The notes under the pieces: generated by a model
Seen by the model: the letters and a program-made list of their open reading frames with translations, nothing else
Database searches by the model: none
What the model was told of the DNA's origin: nothing
Translations under genes and position numbers: made by a program
Origin: Cytophagaceae bacterium
Lineage (GTDB): Bacteria; Bacteroidota; Bacteroidia; Cytophagales; Cyclobacteriaceae
Direction: 5' to 3'
Length of the DNA stretch: 64,000 bases
NCBI GenBank assembly: GCA_006969745.1
Contig: CP030886.1
Span: 496,001 to 560,000 of the forward strand
Part shown: positions 35,193 to 43,160 of the stretch, one piece after another
How positions within the stretch are numbered: the first letter of the stretch is position 1
How the letters are laid out: each line of letters opens with the position of its first letter

Positions 35193-35855
35193 TTACTTGT
35201 CGAGGTACTCTTCCAGTTCGTATTTCACCTCCTCTGCCCTTTCTTTTACTTTCGAATAGAAATCATCCTTGGCTATGAATAGGTAACGGTAGCCGAATAT
35301 CATATTCCTAAATTCATTCTCACTAAGAAAATCTGGGCTAATCGATTGACTCGAATTGAAACGAATGTTTTTAACGTAAAATGGTCGAATAAAATCCCTG
35401 ATATGCTCATTGAGGGAAGCATCATATTCATTCGTTCCCCGATAGTATTGTTCATACAATTCCACAATCTCATTTCTGATTTCAAACGATCCGATTAAAT
35501 CCATTTTACCTGACGCTTTGAGTGATTCATATGTAGTACGCTGAGGTGAGAATGGCGGATTGTACTGGATACTAAACATGTAATTCATCAACGCGGTATC
35601 GCTACCGTATGGCCGGCCGAGGCTTGCTTCAGACAAGGTGACCAAAGCTTCTGATATTCGTTCATTGAATATTCCAAGCGTATCCAGCGCTCGGATATCC
35701 GTATCCAAATCCTTAATCAGACTTTCGAGGTATTTGCGCTCTTGTGCTCGATTGCCTTCCTCCTCTTTGTAACTCTCCAGATAAAATGCGATGCTTATGC
35801 CCAGGATTACAACCAGCAAGTTGGCAATATGATCCAGCCAATTAACTTTCTTCAT
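35193..35855 (-). CDS. DUF6090-like membrane protein
   Basis: 220 aa. One N-terminal helix (IANLLVVILGISIAFYLESY, about 10-29) is followed by a helical domain with the family's pattern: ERKYLESLIKDLDTDI, then a SPQRTTYESLKASGKMDLIGS block around residues 105-130, then EIRNEIVELYEQYY. The family is restricted to Bacteroidota and has no known role. It ends 4 bases from the convergent gene. Confidence 0.75.
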   Translation of the reverse strand: MKKVNWLDHIANLLVVILGISIAFYLESYKEEEGNRAQERKYLESLIKDLDTDIRALDTLGIFNERISEALVTLSEASLGRPYGSDTALMNYMFSIQYNPPFSPQRTTYESLKASGKMDLIGSFEIRNEIVELYEQYYRGTNEYDASLNEHIRDFIRPFYVKNIRFNSSQSISPDFLSENEFRNMIFGYRYLFIAKDDFYSKVKERAEEVKYELEEYLDK

Positions 35856-35881
35856 GAAATAAAATTAAACGGTTTTTTAGC

Positions 35882-36148
35882 TTAAGAAGAACTTTCCAAT
35901 CGCTTCTTATGCTTTTCAAAATCAACAGGCTTAAACACCACCTTTTGGCTCGGCGGATATTTTACCAGTAGTTGGGCAGGTCTTATGGGTCTTCGCTCAA
36001 ATCCACCTCCACAATTGGGGCAAACTTCTTCAAGTAATTGCACACAATCACGGCAATAAGTGCATTCGAAAGTACAAATCATAGCTTCACTACTTTCAGG
36101 AGGCAAAGGTTTATTGCAATTTTCACATGTGGGTCTTATCTCAAGCAT
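35882..36148 (-). CDS. DUF1272 family zinc-ribbon protein
   Basis: 88 aa. It has Cys pairs in CENCNKPLP, CTFECTYCRDC and CPNCGGGF. This spacing of CxxC-type pairs matches DUF1272, a small zinc-binding protein family, and the RPIRP segment after the last pair is a family hallmark. The function is unknown. The DUF6090-like gene follows 26 bases downstream on the same strand. Confidence 0.85.
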   Translation of the reverse strand: MLEIRPTCENCNKPLPPESSEAMICTFECTYCRDCVQLLEEVCPNCGGGFERRPIRPAQLLVKYPPSQKVVFKPVDFEKHKKRLESSS

Positions 36149-36235
36149 GGTTATGATTTATGAAAGACAGATGGTAATGCTCTATTTTGGCATAAGATTC
36201 GTTGATATCCTAAGATAATTAAAATATAGCCTTCC

Positions 36236-36243
36236 TATCTTTG
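36236..36243 (+). promoter_or_regulatory. -7 element of the M48 peptidase gene
   Basis: TATCTTTG is an exact TAnnTTTG match 46 bases before the ATG. No convincing -33 element was found. Confidence 0.45.
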
Positions 36244-36289
36244 GACAAAAGATAAGAATTAAGAGTAGTTAAAAATAAACACCTCATAT

Positions 36290-37108
36290 ATGCGTAAGCT
36301 CATTTCTTTTTCAGTGATACTGGTTGCCCTGTTTTTAGTTCAATGTTCGAGTGTGCCACTAAGTGGTAGATCTCAGCTTGCACTCATAGACAATGACAAA
36401 ATTTTTCCTATGAGTTTCGAGCAATATGAGCAGGTAAAAAAGGAAAGTAAAATCATCACAGGAACTGATCAATCCAGAATGGTCAAGCGAGTGGGCACAC
36501 GGATACAAAGAGCCGTGGAGCAATACTTTGCAGATCAAGGAGAATCAGGATATCTGACTGATTATAACTGGGAGTTTAACCTAATTGAGAATGACAGCAC
36601 AGTGAATGCGTGGTGTATGCCCGGAGGTAAAGTCGCCTTTTACACGGGAATCATGCCTATCTGCAAAGATGAATTGGGTGTTGCTGTGGTGATGGGACAC
36701 GAGATAGCACATGCCATTGCCAACCACGGTCGGGAGCGTATTAGTCAAGGATATGCTGCACAATTTGGTCTGTCTGCAGTGAGTATCCTTCTCACAGGAG
36801 GTGGCGGTGGTCCATCGGTACCAGCAGAACTTATTATGCAAGGTGCGGGAGCCGCTACATCATTAGGCATTCTTGCTTTTTCTCGAAAGCATGAGTCTGA
36901 AGCTGATAAACTAGGACTCTATTTTATGGCTATGGCAGGGTATAACCCCAAAGAGGCGCCAAAATTCTGGGAAAGAATGGCGGCAAAAAGTGGCGGTGAA
37001 GCCCCTCCCGAGTTTGTATCTACTCACCCTTCTCATGACACGCGTATAGCAGACCTAAACGCTAACATGCCAAAAGCCATGGAATATTATCGCGCAAGCG
37101 GCAACTGA
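36290..37108 (+). CDS. M48 family metallopeptidase lipoprotein
   Basis: 272 aa. The lipobox is LVQC (Cys19). The zinc-binding HEIAHAIANHG (His137, Glu138, His141) and the third-ligand helix SRKHESEADKLGLYFMA are intact. This is the BepA/LoiP-like periplasmic branch of M48, whose members degrade misassembled outer-membrane proteins. The segment VNAWCMPGGKVAFYTGI is also characteristic. The YitT-like gene starts 5 bases after the stop, so the two form an operon. A -7 element lies upstream. Confidence 0.9.
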   Translation: MRKLISFSVILVALFLVQCSSVPLSGRSQLALIDNDKIFPMSFEQYEQVKKESKIITGTDQSRMVKRVGTRIQRAVEQYFADQGESGYLTDYNWEFNLIENDSTVNAWCMPGGKVAFYTGIMPICKDELGVAVVMGHEIAHAIANHGRERISQGYAAQFGLSAVSILLTGGGGGPSVPAELIMQGAGAATSLGILAFSRKHESEADKLGLYFMAMAGYNPKEAPKFWERMAAKSGGEAPPEFVSTHPSHDTRIADLNANMPKAMEYYRASGN

Positions 37109-37113
37109 TAAAA

Positions 37114-38085
37114 TTGAAGTCTACTCCGATATATCGTTTTTTCAAGTCAGTTCAGCAGCTAATCGGAGGAAGAGCCAAGCGCATCAGTGATTATACTATT
37201 GCCCGATATTCAATAGAGGTTAAGGATAATGTAAACCGCTGGATAAAGGAATTGATATTCCTATCCCTCGGAATATTATCTGCTGGTTTTGGATTGCACG
37301 GTTTTTTGTTGCCCAATGATTTCATAGATGGAGGGGTTACAGGAATATCATTGCTCACACGAGTGATCACAGGCTATCCATTGCCCATTTTAATTGTCTT
37401 GATCAATATTCCATTTATCATACTTGGCTATTTTCAAATTGGAAAGTCGTTTGTAATCAAAAGTATCCTTGCAATAATTGGATTGGCATTGGCACTTAAT
37501 TTCATTCACTATCCAATCATAACATCAGATAAGCTATTGATATCTGTATTTGGTGGATTTTTCCTCGGTGCAGGAATTGGACTCTCAGTTAGAGGTGGTG
37601 GTGTTCTCGACGGCACAGAAGTACTTGCTATTTATTTAGGAAAGAAAACGGGACTTACGATTGGGGACCTTATTCTTTTGTTCAATATTGTCATTTTCTC
37701 TACAGCTGCTTATCTACTCTCAATTGAGATTGCGCTATACTCTATACTCACCTATCTATCTGCCTCCAAAACGGTAGACTTTGTAATCGAAGGTGTCGAG
37801 GAATATATTGGCGTCATCATTATTTCCAAACGGAATGAAGCCATAAGGTTGATGATCACAGAAAAGATGGGGCGTGGAGTTACCATCTACAAGGGAATGA
37901 GTGGCTTTGGTAATAGAGAAGATCTACAGGAGTCAGAGATACTTTACTCAGTAATCACAAGATTGGAAATTGGCCGAATGCAAAATGCGGTCAAATCAAT
38001 AGATCCACAGGCATTCATTGTGATGAACAGCGTCAGAGACCTGAAAGGTGGAATGATTAAAAAGCGACAGTTTAAAGAGCACTAG
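37114..38085 (+). CDS. YitT family membrane protein
   Basis: 323 aa. Five to six hydrophobic segments span about 45-215, including FGLHGFLLPNDFIDGGVTGIS, the family signature. A cytoplasmic DUF2179 domain (about 220-310: VIEGVEEYIGVIIISKRNEA, GRGVTIYKGMSGF) completes the protein. YitT proteins are predicted transporters of unknown substrate. The start is TTG at 37114, since no ATG occurs before the membrane part. The spacing of 5 bases from the M48 gene indicates joint transcription. It ends 2 bases from the convergent amidohydrolase gene. Confidence 0.85.
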   Translation: MKSTPIYRFFKSVQQLIGGRAKRISDYTIARYSIEVKDNVNRWIKELIFLSLGILSAGFGLHGFLLPNDFIDGGVTGISLLTRVITGYPLPILIVLINIPFIILGYFQIGKSFVIKSILAIIGLALALNFIHYPIITSDKLLISVFGGFFLGAGIGLSVRGGGVLDGTEVLAIYLGKKTGLTIGDLILLFNIVIFSTAAYLLSIEIALYSILTYLSASKTVDFVIEGVEEYIGVIIISKRNEAIRLMITEKMGRGVTIYKGMSGFGNREDLQESEILYSVITRLEIGRMQNAVKSIDPQAFIVMNSVRDLKGGMIKKRQFKEH

Positions 38086-38087
38086 TA

Positions 38088-39212
38088 CTACTCAAACTGA
38101 CTCACTTCCAAGCCGGGGATAATTTTACACGCATTCTTGTAATACACTTTCTTCAGCACTTCGTCCGACAAACCTAATCCGTACATCCTCCAGTATGCGT
38201 GATATTTCTTGTAATATGGAAAGTATTCATCTTCAGTTTCCAGCACTCTGAAGTAGGTATAAAATTCTTCAGGATTGTAGGCATCCTTTCCAAACAAGAT
38301 TCGATCCTGGTACTTCTCAAAGAAAGCTCCAGCTCGTTTAGGCTGTCGACCAAACTCAGCAATCACAGCGCCTATACCAAAGTATACATTTGGATACATG
38401 TCCAGGTGTTTTTCTGCCTTATCCAAGTTGTTGGCCATCCATCCCATGTGCGCATTGACAAAGGTGGTATTCGGATGCTTTTTAAAAATATTATGTTGCT
38501 CGGCAATGATCTGCTCAAACGGAGCTGGATTATCATCACCTCTTTTTCTTCCTGGTCTCAGTTTCAACTCAAGCCATCTCTCATTATCCGCATCCATTGG
38601 GTCCCAGAATGAAGCCGGATCTGCAGCGTGAATCAACACAGGGATTCCGAGCTCACCACATTTAGCCCAAACCGGATCAATGCGCGGGTCATCAATTGCT
38701 ACTCTATTGCCATCTTTATCTTGATAACTAAGCCCGAGGCTTTTATAAATCTTCAACCCTCTGGCACCGGCAGCTACATCTTCTTCAAGCTCTTTTACCG
38801 CATTTTCTGTCCAACCTGCATCTCCAATATTTTTGAAGCTTACGTTCGTAAATACGATGATTCGATTAGGTGCTTCACCTTCTACCCTTCTCACCATTCC
38901 TGCCAAATATTCCTGAGATCCAATATCTCTTGTTTCACGATTAAATCCCCTCCCACTAAGGTTGATCATTGCGCCCATGTTTAACTCATCCATCTCAGCA
39001 ACAAGACCGGCTATACGCTCTTTGGTAAGATTCCATTGATGACTATGGATATCCACAAATGGAAACTTTGCTCGCTTCACGGGATTTTCAGGCACCACTA
39101 AGGTCGAGGTGGGATCGTATTCCTCAAAGCTCATGGTTTGTTCTTCGATCTGCTCTTGTGCTAGGATGGACATGCCAATGATTGACAATAGAAAGGTTAG
39201 TGTTTTTCGCAT
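38088..39212 (-). CDS. Exported amidohydrolase (TIM-barrel, PF04909-like)
   Basis: 374 aa. A signal peptide (about 1-19, MSILAQ) is followed by an amidohydrolase-2 type barrel: the metal-binding VDIHSHQW (His56, His58), IPVLIHAADP, FVNAHMGW and ILFGKDAYNPEEFY. All expected metal-site residues are visible, so it should be an active metal-dependent hydrolase or decarboxylase. Being exported, it likely acts in the periplasm. The substrate is unknown. Confidence 0.82.
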   Translation of the reverse strand: MRKTLTFLLSIIGMSILAQEQIEEQTMSFEEYDPTSTLVVPENPVKRAKFPFVDIHSHQWNLTKERIAGLVAEMDELNMGAMINLSGRGFNRETRDIGSQEYLAGMVRRVEGEAPNRIIVFTNVSFKNIGDAGWTENAVKELEEDVAAGARGLKIYKSLGLSYQDKDGNRVAIDDPRIDPVWAKCGELGIPVLIHAADPASFWDPMDADNERWLELKLRPGRKRGDDNPAPFEQIIAEQHNIFKKHPNTTFVNAHMGWMANNLDKAEKHLDMYPNVYFGIGAVIAEFGRQPKRAGAFFEKYQDRILFGKDAYNPEEFYTYFRVLETEDEYFPYYKKYHAYWRMYGLGLSDEVLKKVYYKNACKIIPGLEVSQFE

Positions 39213-39316
39213 TTCTCTAGGTTTTTTCTAAGACAATTATACAACTGTACTCCCGCATCGAACGAGTCATTTATTTATTTGGTTCTATTTCGATGTGAGC
39301 TAGTTAATTTCGCAGT

Positions 39317-39799
39317 ATGGAGCGACCGGAGTTTGACGATATATTTATGGAGCTGGCTGTAAATCTGGCCAAGCGTTCACATTGTATAAAAAGGCATGTA
39401 GGTGCCGTATTGACCAAGGATACACGTATCATCTCGATCGGATACAATGGACCTCCCTCAGGAACTCACAACTGTGATTTGGAATGGCCAAACGAAGGTT
39501 GCCCACGCGATTCGAAAGGAAGCTGTTCGCTCGCACTTCACGCAGAGCAAAATGCCATTTTGTATGCGGTAAAGAATAAAACGGATGTAGAAGGAGCAAC
39601 ACTCTATGTCACTTTATCACCGTGTATTGCATGTGCTCGTATTATCTACACCATGAAAATCAAGAAAGTGATTTACTTGAAATCTTATGCCGAATACAAA
39701 GGCATTCCTAGTGACGAGGGCGTTGACTTTTTGAGGAAATTTGGAGTGGAGGCGGAAAAATATGAAGGCTCGCTAGACAATGTGAGCGAGCTGGTTTAA
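39317..39799 (+). CDS. dCMP deaminase family protein
   Basis: 160 aa. The deaminase zinc site is complete: HAEQNA (His75, proton-shuttle Glu77) and SPCIACARII (Cys103, Cys106). The insert GPPSGTHNCDLEWPNEGCPRD is that of dCMP deaminase/ComEB proteins and may hold a second zinc. The enzyme converts dCMP to dUMP for thymidylate synthesis. The stop overlaps the stop of the convergent small membrane gene by 4 bases. Confidence 0.92.
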   Translation: MERPEFDDIFMELAVNLAKRSHCIKRHVGAVLTKDTRIISIGYNGPPSGTHNCDLEWPNEGCPRDSKGSCSLALHAEQNAILYAVKNKTDVEGATLYVTLSPCIACARIIYTMKIKKVIYLKSYAEYKGIPSDEGVDFLRKFGVEAEKYEGSLDNVSELV

Positions 39800-40035
39800 C
39801 ACATCCTATCTACCCATCTCATATATCCTCTCGTATTTGAAACTACAAAAAAGGCGTTTCCTAAAATCACTCCGTAGCTATGAATTAATGTGGCTGAGAT
39901 CGCAATCCACATCAGATTCGCCACAATGAATATGATGAATCCATTCTTGTTTTTGTTGCCCAGCATCCACACTGCCACTATGCTTAGCGCCATAGCCAGC
40001 CAATCGAGTCCATAGAAATTAAATAAGTTCAACAT
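39796..40035 (-). CDS. Small membrane protein (PnuC-like fragment)
   Basis: 79 aa from the ATG at 40035. An upstream ATG at 40092 would run the frame through a terminator and is rejected. Three hydrophobic segments (about 5-24, 30-48, 52-66) and the end NTRGYMRW resemble the repeated unit of PnuC-type transporters, but it is far shorter than PnuC. Similar small proteins occur as stand-alone genes in Bacteroidota. The function is unknown. A terminator separates it from the cupredoxin-like gene upstream. Confidence 0.6.
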   Translation of the reverse strand: MLNLFNFYGLDWLAMALSIVAVWMLGNKNKNGFIIFIVANLMWIAISATLIHSYGVILGNAFFVVSNTRGYMRWVDRMC

Positions 40036-40056
40036 GTTATTAGGGATTAAGGTGGT

Positions 40057-40084
40057 AAAAAAGGGCCGACTTTGGCCGACCCTT
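40057..40084 (-). terminator. Rho-independent terminator of the cupredoxin-like gene
   Basis: On the minus strand, AAGGGTCGGC pairs with GTCGGCCCTT (two G-T pairs) around a CAAA loop and ends in TTTTTT, 8 bases after the stop. Confidence 0.8.
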
Positions 40085-40092
40085 GTCTTCAA

Positions 40093-40455
40093 CTACTCAA
40101 CTATTAAGGTGTATTGAGGTGTGGGATTCAAAGGACAGAAGTACACGTACTCTCCTTTTTCCAAAGTCACCTCGTTTGATCTGGATGACTCACCATCAGC
40201 AATTGTGCTGTATAAATATGCGTCCTGTATGTGATACTGCTTATCTGTTTTTCCCTTTGGGGACACCACAAATCCGACCAATCTATCTACTCCACTGTTT
40301 TCAACTTCGAAATAGTACGCTTTGCCGGCTTCTAGTTTTAACTCTTTTTGCTCAAATTCTCCTGGTGTCTGTACCAGATTAACTTTTGTTGCTTCTTGTG
40401 CATTAAGTGCCAGGCTGCCTAGTACTGTAATTGCTATAAATAATACTCTTTTCAT
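40093..40455 (-). CDS. Periplasmic cupredoxin-fold protein lacking the copper ligands
   Basis: 120 aa. A signal peptide (about 1-19, ALNAQ) is followed by a cupredoxin-like beta sandwich: the GKAYYFEVENSGVDRLVGFVV strand and the last-strand KGEYVYFCPLNPTPQYTL. The cysteine of the type 1 copper site is in place, but the first His and the closing His and Met are absent (FVV instead of HNF, PLNPTPQ instead of PHxxxGM). It therefore probably does not bind copper in the usual way. It follows the AhpD-like gene by 21 bases and ends at a terminator. Confidence 0.68.
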   Translation of the reverse strand: MKRVLFIAITVLGSLALNAQEATKVNLVQTPGEFEQKELKLEAGKAYYFEVENSGVDRLVGFVVSPKGKTDKQYHIQDAYLYSTIADGESSRSNEVTLEKGEYVYFCPLNPTPQYTLIVE

Positions 40456-40476
40456 GTAATTGGAATTATCTGGTTT

Positions 40477-41025
40477 TTACACCGCTGCTGCTTCAAGTTC
40501 TGGAGCCGCCGGGAAATCAACCGGGATCTGCGTTGCTCCGTGAATGAAGTTGCTCACAATTTTATCTCCGATCACCACATTAATGTCAATGAGACTCTCA
40601 TTTGTATATCCGGCATTGAATAGGCCTTCCAAAGCTTCCTGGCTTGGCTTGCTCCGATTAATCGTGATGTCCTTCACAAACTTTGCAAGTGCATCGATTT
40701 TTGCATCAAAACTTGCCTCTCCAGATCTAATTTCAAGAATTTGCTCGTCAGAAAAACCATTCATTTTTCCAAGCGCTGTGTGTGCTGCAAGGCAATATGC
40801 ACATCCATTTACCTGACTCACCACAAGGTTGATTACTTCACGTTCCTTTGCTTTTAGTGAGGTCTTTCTATTTTGAAATGCGAGGTAATCACCTAGCGCA
40901 GTATCACTATATGCATAGGTGGCATAAAGATTTGGGACGAAACCTAAATTGGCTTCTAAATTGTCGAAGATCGCCTGATTGTTTTCAGATACTTCTTCGC
41001 GTGTTGGCACTTTGATTGTTTCCAT
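40477..41025 (-). CDS. AhpD-like/carboxymuconolactone decarboxylase family protein
   Basis: 182 aa. The CMD/AhpD catalytic pattern is present: CAYCLAAH with Cys75, Cys78 and His82. AhpD-type members use the two cysteines as a thiol peroxidase or reductase; others are decarboxylases. The CxxC points to redox activity. It is cytoplasmic. It lies downstream of an AraC regulator gene on the same strand and upstream of the cupredoxin-like gene, which suggests a small redox-response unit (an inference). A near-consensus -7 element (TTCTTTGA) lies about 40 bases upstream. Confidence 0.86.
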   Translation of the reverse strand: METIKVPTREEVSENNQAIFDNLEANLGFVPNLYATYAYSDTALGDYLAFQNRKTSLKAKEREVINLVVSQVNGCAYCLAAHTALGKMNGFSDEQILEIRSGEASFDAKIDALAKFVKDITINRSKPSQEALEGLFNAGYTNESLIDINVVIGDKIVSNFIHGATQIPVDFPAAPELEAAAV

Positions 41026-41116
41026 AATTATTAGTTTTTGTGTTTTCTAAATTGTTATGGTTCAAAGAACGCGACGGAGATACCTCAGGGTAGTGTCTAT
41101 TCTTCCCTAAGGATTG

Positions 41117-41980
41117 TCAATTTTTCCCATTAAGTCGTTTTCGCTGCTCAGCACGGTATTTAGAAGGAGCCATTTTGGTGTTTTTCTTGAAAAATCGACT
41201 AAATCCGGGAATATCCTGAAACCCCAGCTCATAGGCGATTTCCTTGGTAGTTTTATCTGTATAGATAAGCAGACGCTTCGCTTCTAAGTATATTCTCTCA
41301 TGGATGGTTTGCAATGGTGACCGGTCACTATACTTTGAAAATAAGTTAGAGATGGTCTTTGGTGATTTGTGGATTAGGTCTGCATAATCCTGCACCTGAT
41401 GATATTTCTTAAAATGCTGCTCTACCAATACATTGAATTTTCTAATCAAATCCATATCTGAATCATTAAGAGCATCAAGGTTTTCCTGTGACTTGTAGGT
41501 TCGGGTAAGCTTCACAATCAATCGCTTTAAGACAATCCTGAGCATTTCTGTCTTGAGGTTATCATCCTCCTCGTTAAATTCATCCAGAAACACTTGAAAT
41601 AATAGTTTGTGTTTCTCCTGTTGTTCTTCGCTCAAGCAGATAATTGGATTTTCTCTTTTTCCATAAAAGAGTAAACCAGAACATGAAACTTCGTGATCAT
41701 GATCCAAAATGCAATAAAAATCGCGATTGAACTGTAGAGCCACAATGTCCCGCGGATTGGTAAATCGAAATGACTGACTAAGACTTAGAATAATCACATG
41801 ATTTGATCTAAGGGTAACCTCATCTTCGTCAACGGCCACTTTCTGATCTGCCCCTTTATTCCAGGCAATAGTCAAAAGTCGTTCATTGGTATCCATATAA
41901 GGATTACAATTAAAGGTATCCTCATCGTAGGTGAGCCGCATAATACCATCAAGATTGGAGTCGGTGTGGTTTAATATCAT
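41117..41980 (-). CDS. AraC-family transcriptional regulator
   Basis: 287 aa. An N-terminal cupin-like half (about 1-150) precedes the AraC HTH: VQDYADLIHKSPKTISNLFSK, then TKEIAYELGFQDIPGFSRFF and KNTKMAPSKYR. It has no membrane segments. The AhpD-like gene starts 91 bases downstream on the same strand and is the likeliest target. The phosphatase gene is divergent. Two palindromes lie in the divergent gap. Confidence 0.88.
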   Translation of the reverse strand: MILNHTDSNLDGIMRLTYDEDTFNCNPYMDTNERLLTIAWNKGADQKVAVDEDEVTLRSNHVIILSLSQSFRFTNPRDIVALQFNRDFYCILDHDHEVSCSGLLFYGKRENPIICLSEEQQEKHKLLFQVFLDEFNEEDDNLKTEMLRIVLKRLIVKLTRTYKSQENLDALNDSDMDLIRKFNVLVEQHFKKYHQVQDYADLIHKSPKTISNLFSKYSDRSPLQTIHERIYLEAKRLLIYTDKTTKEIAYELGFQDIPGFSRFFKKNTKMAPSKYRAEQRKRLNGKN

Positions 41981-41995
41981 ATGTGCAATTTGCCT

Positions 41996-42040
41996 GTTGA
42001 CTTAGTCAACAATAAAATACTCATTTTGATAACAGTTATC
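41996..42040. promoter_or_regulatory. Two palindromes in the araC-type/phoD-type divergent gap
   Basis: GTTGACTTAGTCAAC (6-3-6) at 41996-42010 and GATAACAGTTATC (6-1-6) at 42028-42040, about 20 bases apart. They lie between the AraC regulator start (41980) and the phosphatase start (42080), where a regulator would bind to act on both. Confidence 0.5.
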
Positions 42041-42079
42041 TTTATAAAAAATTGATAATTGTCCACTAGCTTTCATTTC

Positions 42080-43102
42080 ATGAAGACGATTTTGCTCTTG
42101 CTCTCACTCCTTCCTTCACTCGTTTTCGCTCAGAAAGCGGATGTTACCTCCAATAAAGAAATCACGCGTATTGCTTTTGGTTCCTGCAGCGTACAGGATC
42201 AACCGGAAAAGCAACTATGGTCGGAAGTTTCATCCATGAATCCAGATTTATGGATTTGGTTAGGAGATAATATTTATGGGGACACTGAGGATATGAGTGA
42301 TATGAAGGCAAAGTATGACCTTCAAAAGTCACATCCTGACTATCAAAAATTAATGAAGCAAACCAATGTAATTGGGATCTGGGATGATCATGATTATGGT
42401 GTCAATGATGGCGGTAAGGAATTTCCTGCAAAAGAAGGAAGTAAAAAGCAGCTCTTTGATTTTTTAGACATTGACAAAAACCATCCAGCCCAAAAGCGAC
42501 AGGGTGCTTATCAATCTTATACCTACAAAAGCAATCAGGGCAATGTGAAAATCATCTTACTGGATACGCGCTATTTTAGAGACTCACTTCAATGGAATAA
42601 TCCGGGAACGAATGAAAAAGAGGCAATTATTAATCCTGACGGAGATATTTTGGGTGAAGAACAATGGACATGGTTTGAATCTCAGCTATCAGAACCGGAT
42701 ATAAACCTGTTCGTCGTAGCATCAGGTATTCAAGTAATTCCTTTTCAGCATCGTTGGGAAAAATGGGCAAACTTCCCTAAATCCAGAAAGAAATTGTTAG
42801 ACCTGATTGCCCAAGCAAACGCTCCTTTAATTCTGCTCTCAGGTGATCGTCACCTTTCAGAAGTTTCCAAAATGGAAGTGCCGGGATATGACTACCCGCT
42901 CTATGAGTTCACATCCAGCAGTCTGACTAGTCCTGCCGGTATTGAATCAGAGGAGAATGAATACATTGTTAAAGACAAAATCTATGAGCCCAACTTTGCC
43001 GGTTTGTCTATCATGTGGATCAGAAAGTATCCTACGCTTAACCTTACTTTCAAAGGTAAAGGGAGTAAAGAGCTGGCCAAGTACAGGATTCAATATCAAT
43101 AA
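42080..43102 (+). CDS. PhoD-like alkaline phosphatase family protein, exported
   Basis: 340 aa from the ATG at 42080 (a TTG at 42059 would precede the signal peptide). The signal peptide is MKTILLLLSLLPSLVFAQ. The PhoD-type metallophosphatase motifs are present: FGSCSVQDQPEKQLW, WLGDNIYGD, IWDDHDYGVNDGG, ILLDTRYFRD and LLSGDRHLSE. The family cleaves phosphomonoesters or diesters with iron and calcium. The N terminus starts directly with the phosphatase core, as in short Bacteroidota members. It is likely periplasmic. Confidence 0.87.
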   Translation: MKTILLLLSLLPSLVFAQKADVTSNKEITRIAFGSCSVQDQPEKQLWSEVSSMNPDLWIWLGDNIYGDTEDMSDMKAKYDLQKSHPDYQKLMKQTNVIGIWDDHDYGVNDGGKEFPAKEGSKKQLFDFLDIDKNHPAQKRQGAYQSYTYKSNQGNVKIILLDTRYFRDSLQWNNPGTNEKEAIINPDGDILGEEQWTWFESQLSEPDINLFVVASGIQVIPFQHRWEKWANFPKSRKKLLDLIAQANAPLILLSGDRHLSEVSKMEVPGYDYPLYEFTSSSLTSPAGIESEENEYIVKDKIYEPNFAGLSIMWIRKYPTLNLTFKGKGSKELAKYRIQYQ

Positions 43103-43133
43103 AAAACCCTCCCGACTAACAGATCGAGGAGGG
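43101..43133 (-). terminator. Rho-independent terminator of the outer-membrane receptor gene
   Basis: On the minus strand, CCCTCC-T-CGA pairs with TCG-GGAGGG (one bulged T) and ends in TTTTTTATT. The T-run overlaps the phosphatase stop codon on the other strand. Confidence 0.75.
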
Positions 43134-43160
43134 CTATCACCAACTTACTCAAAAACTATT

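Noticed and set aside
40036..40092. Longer N terminus of the small membrane protein
   Set aside because: It would pass through a strong terminator of the upstream gene.
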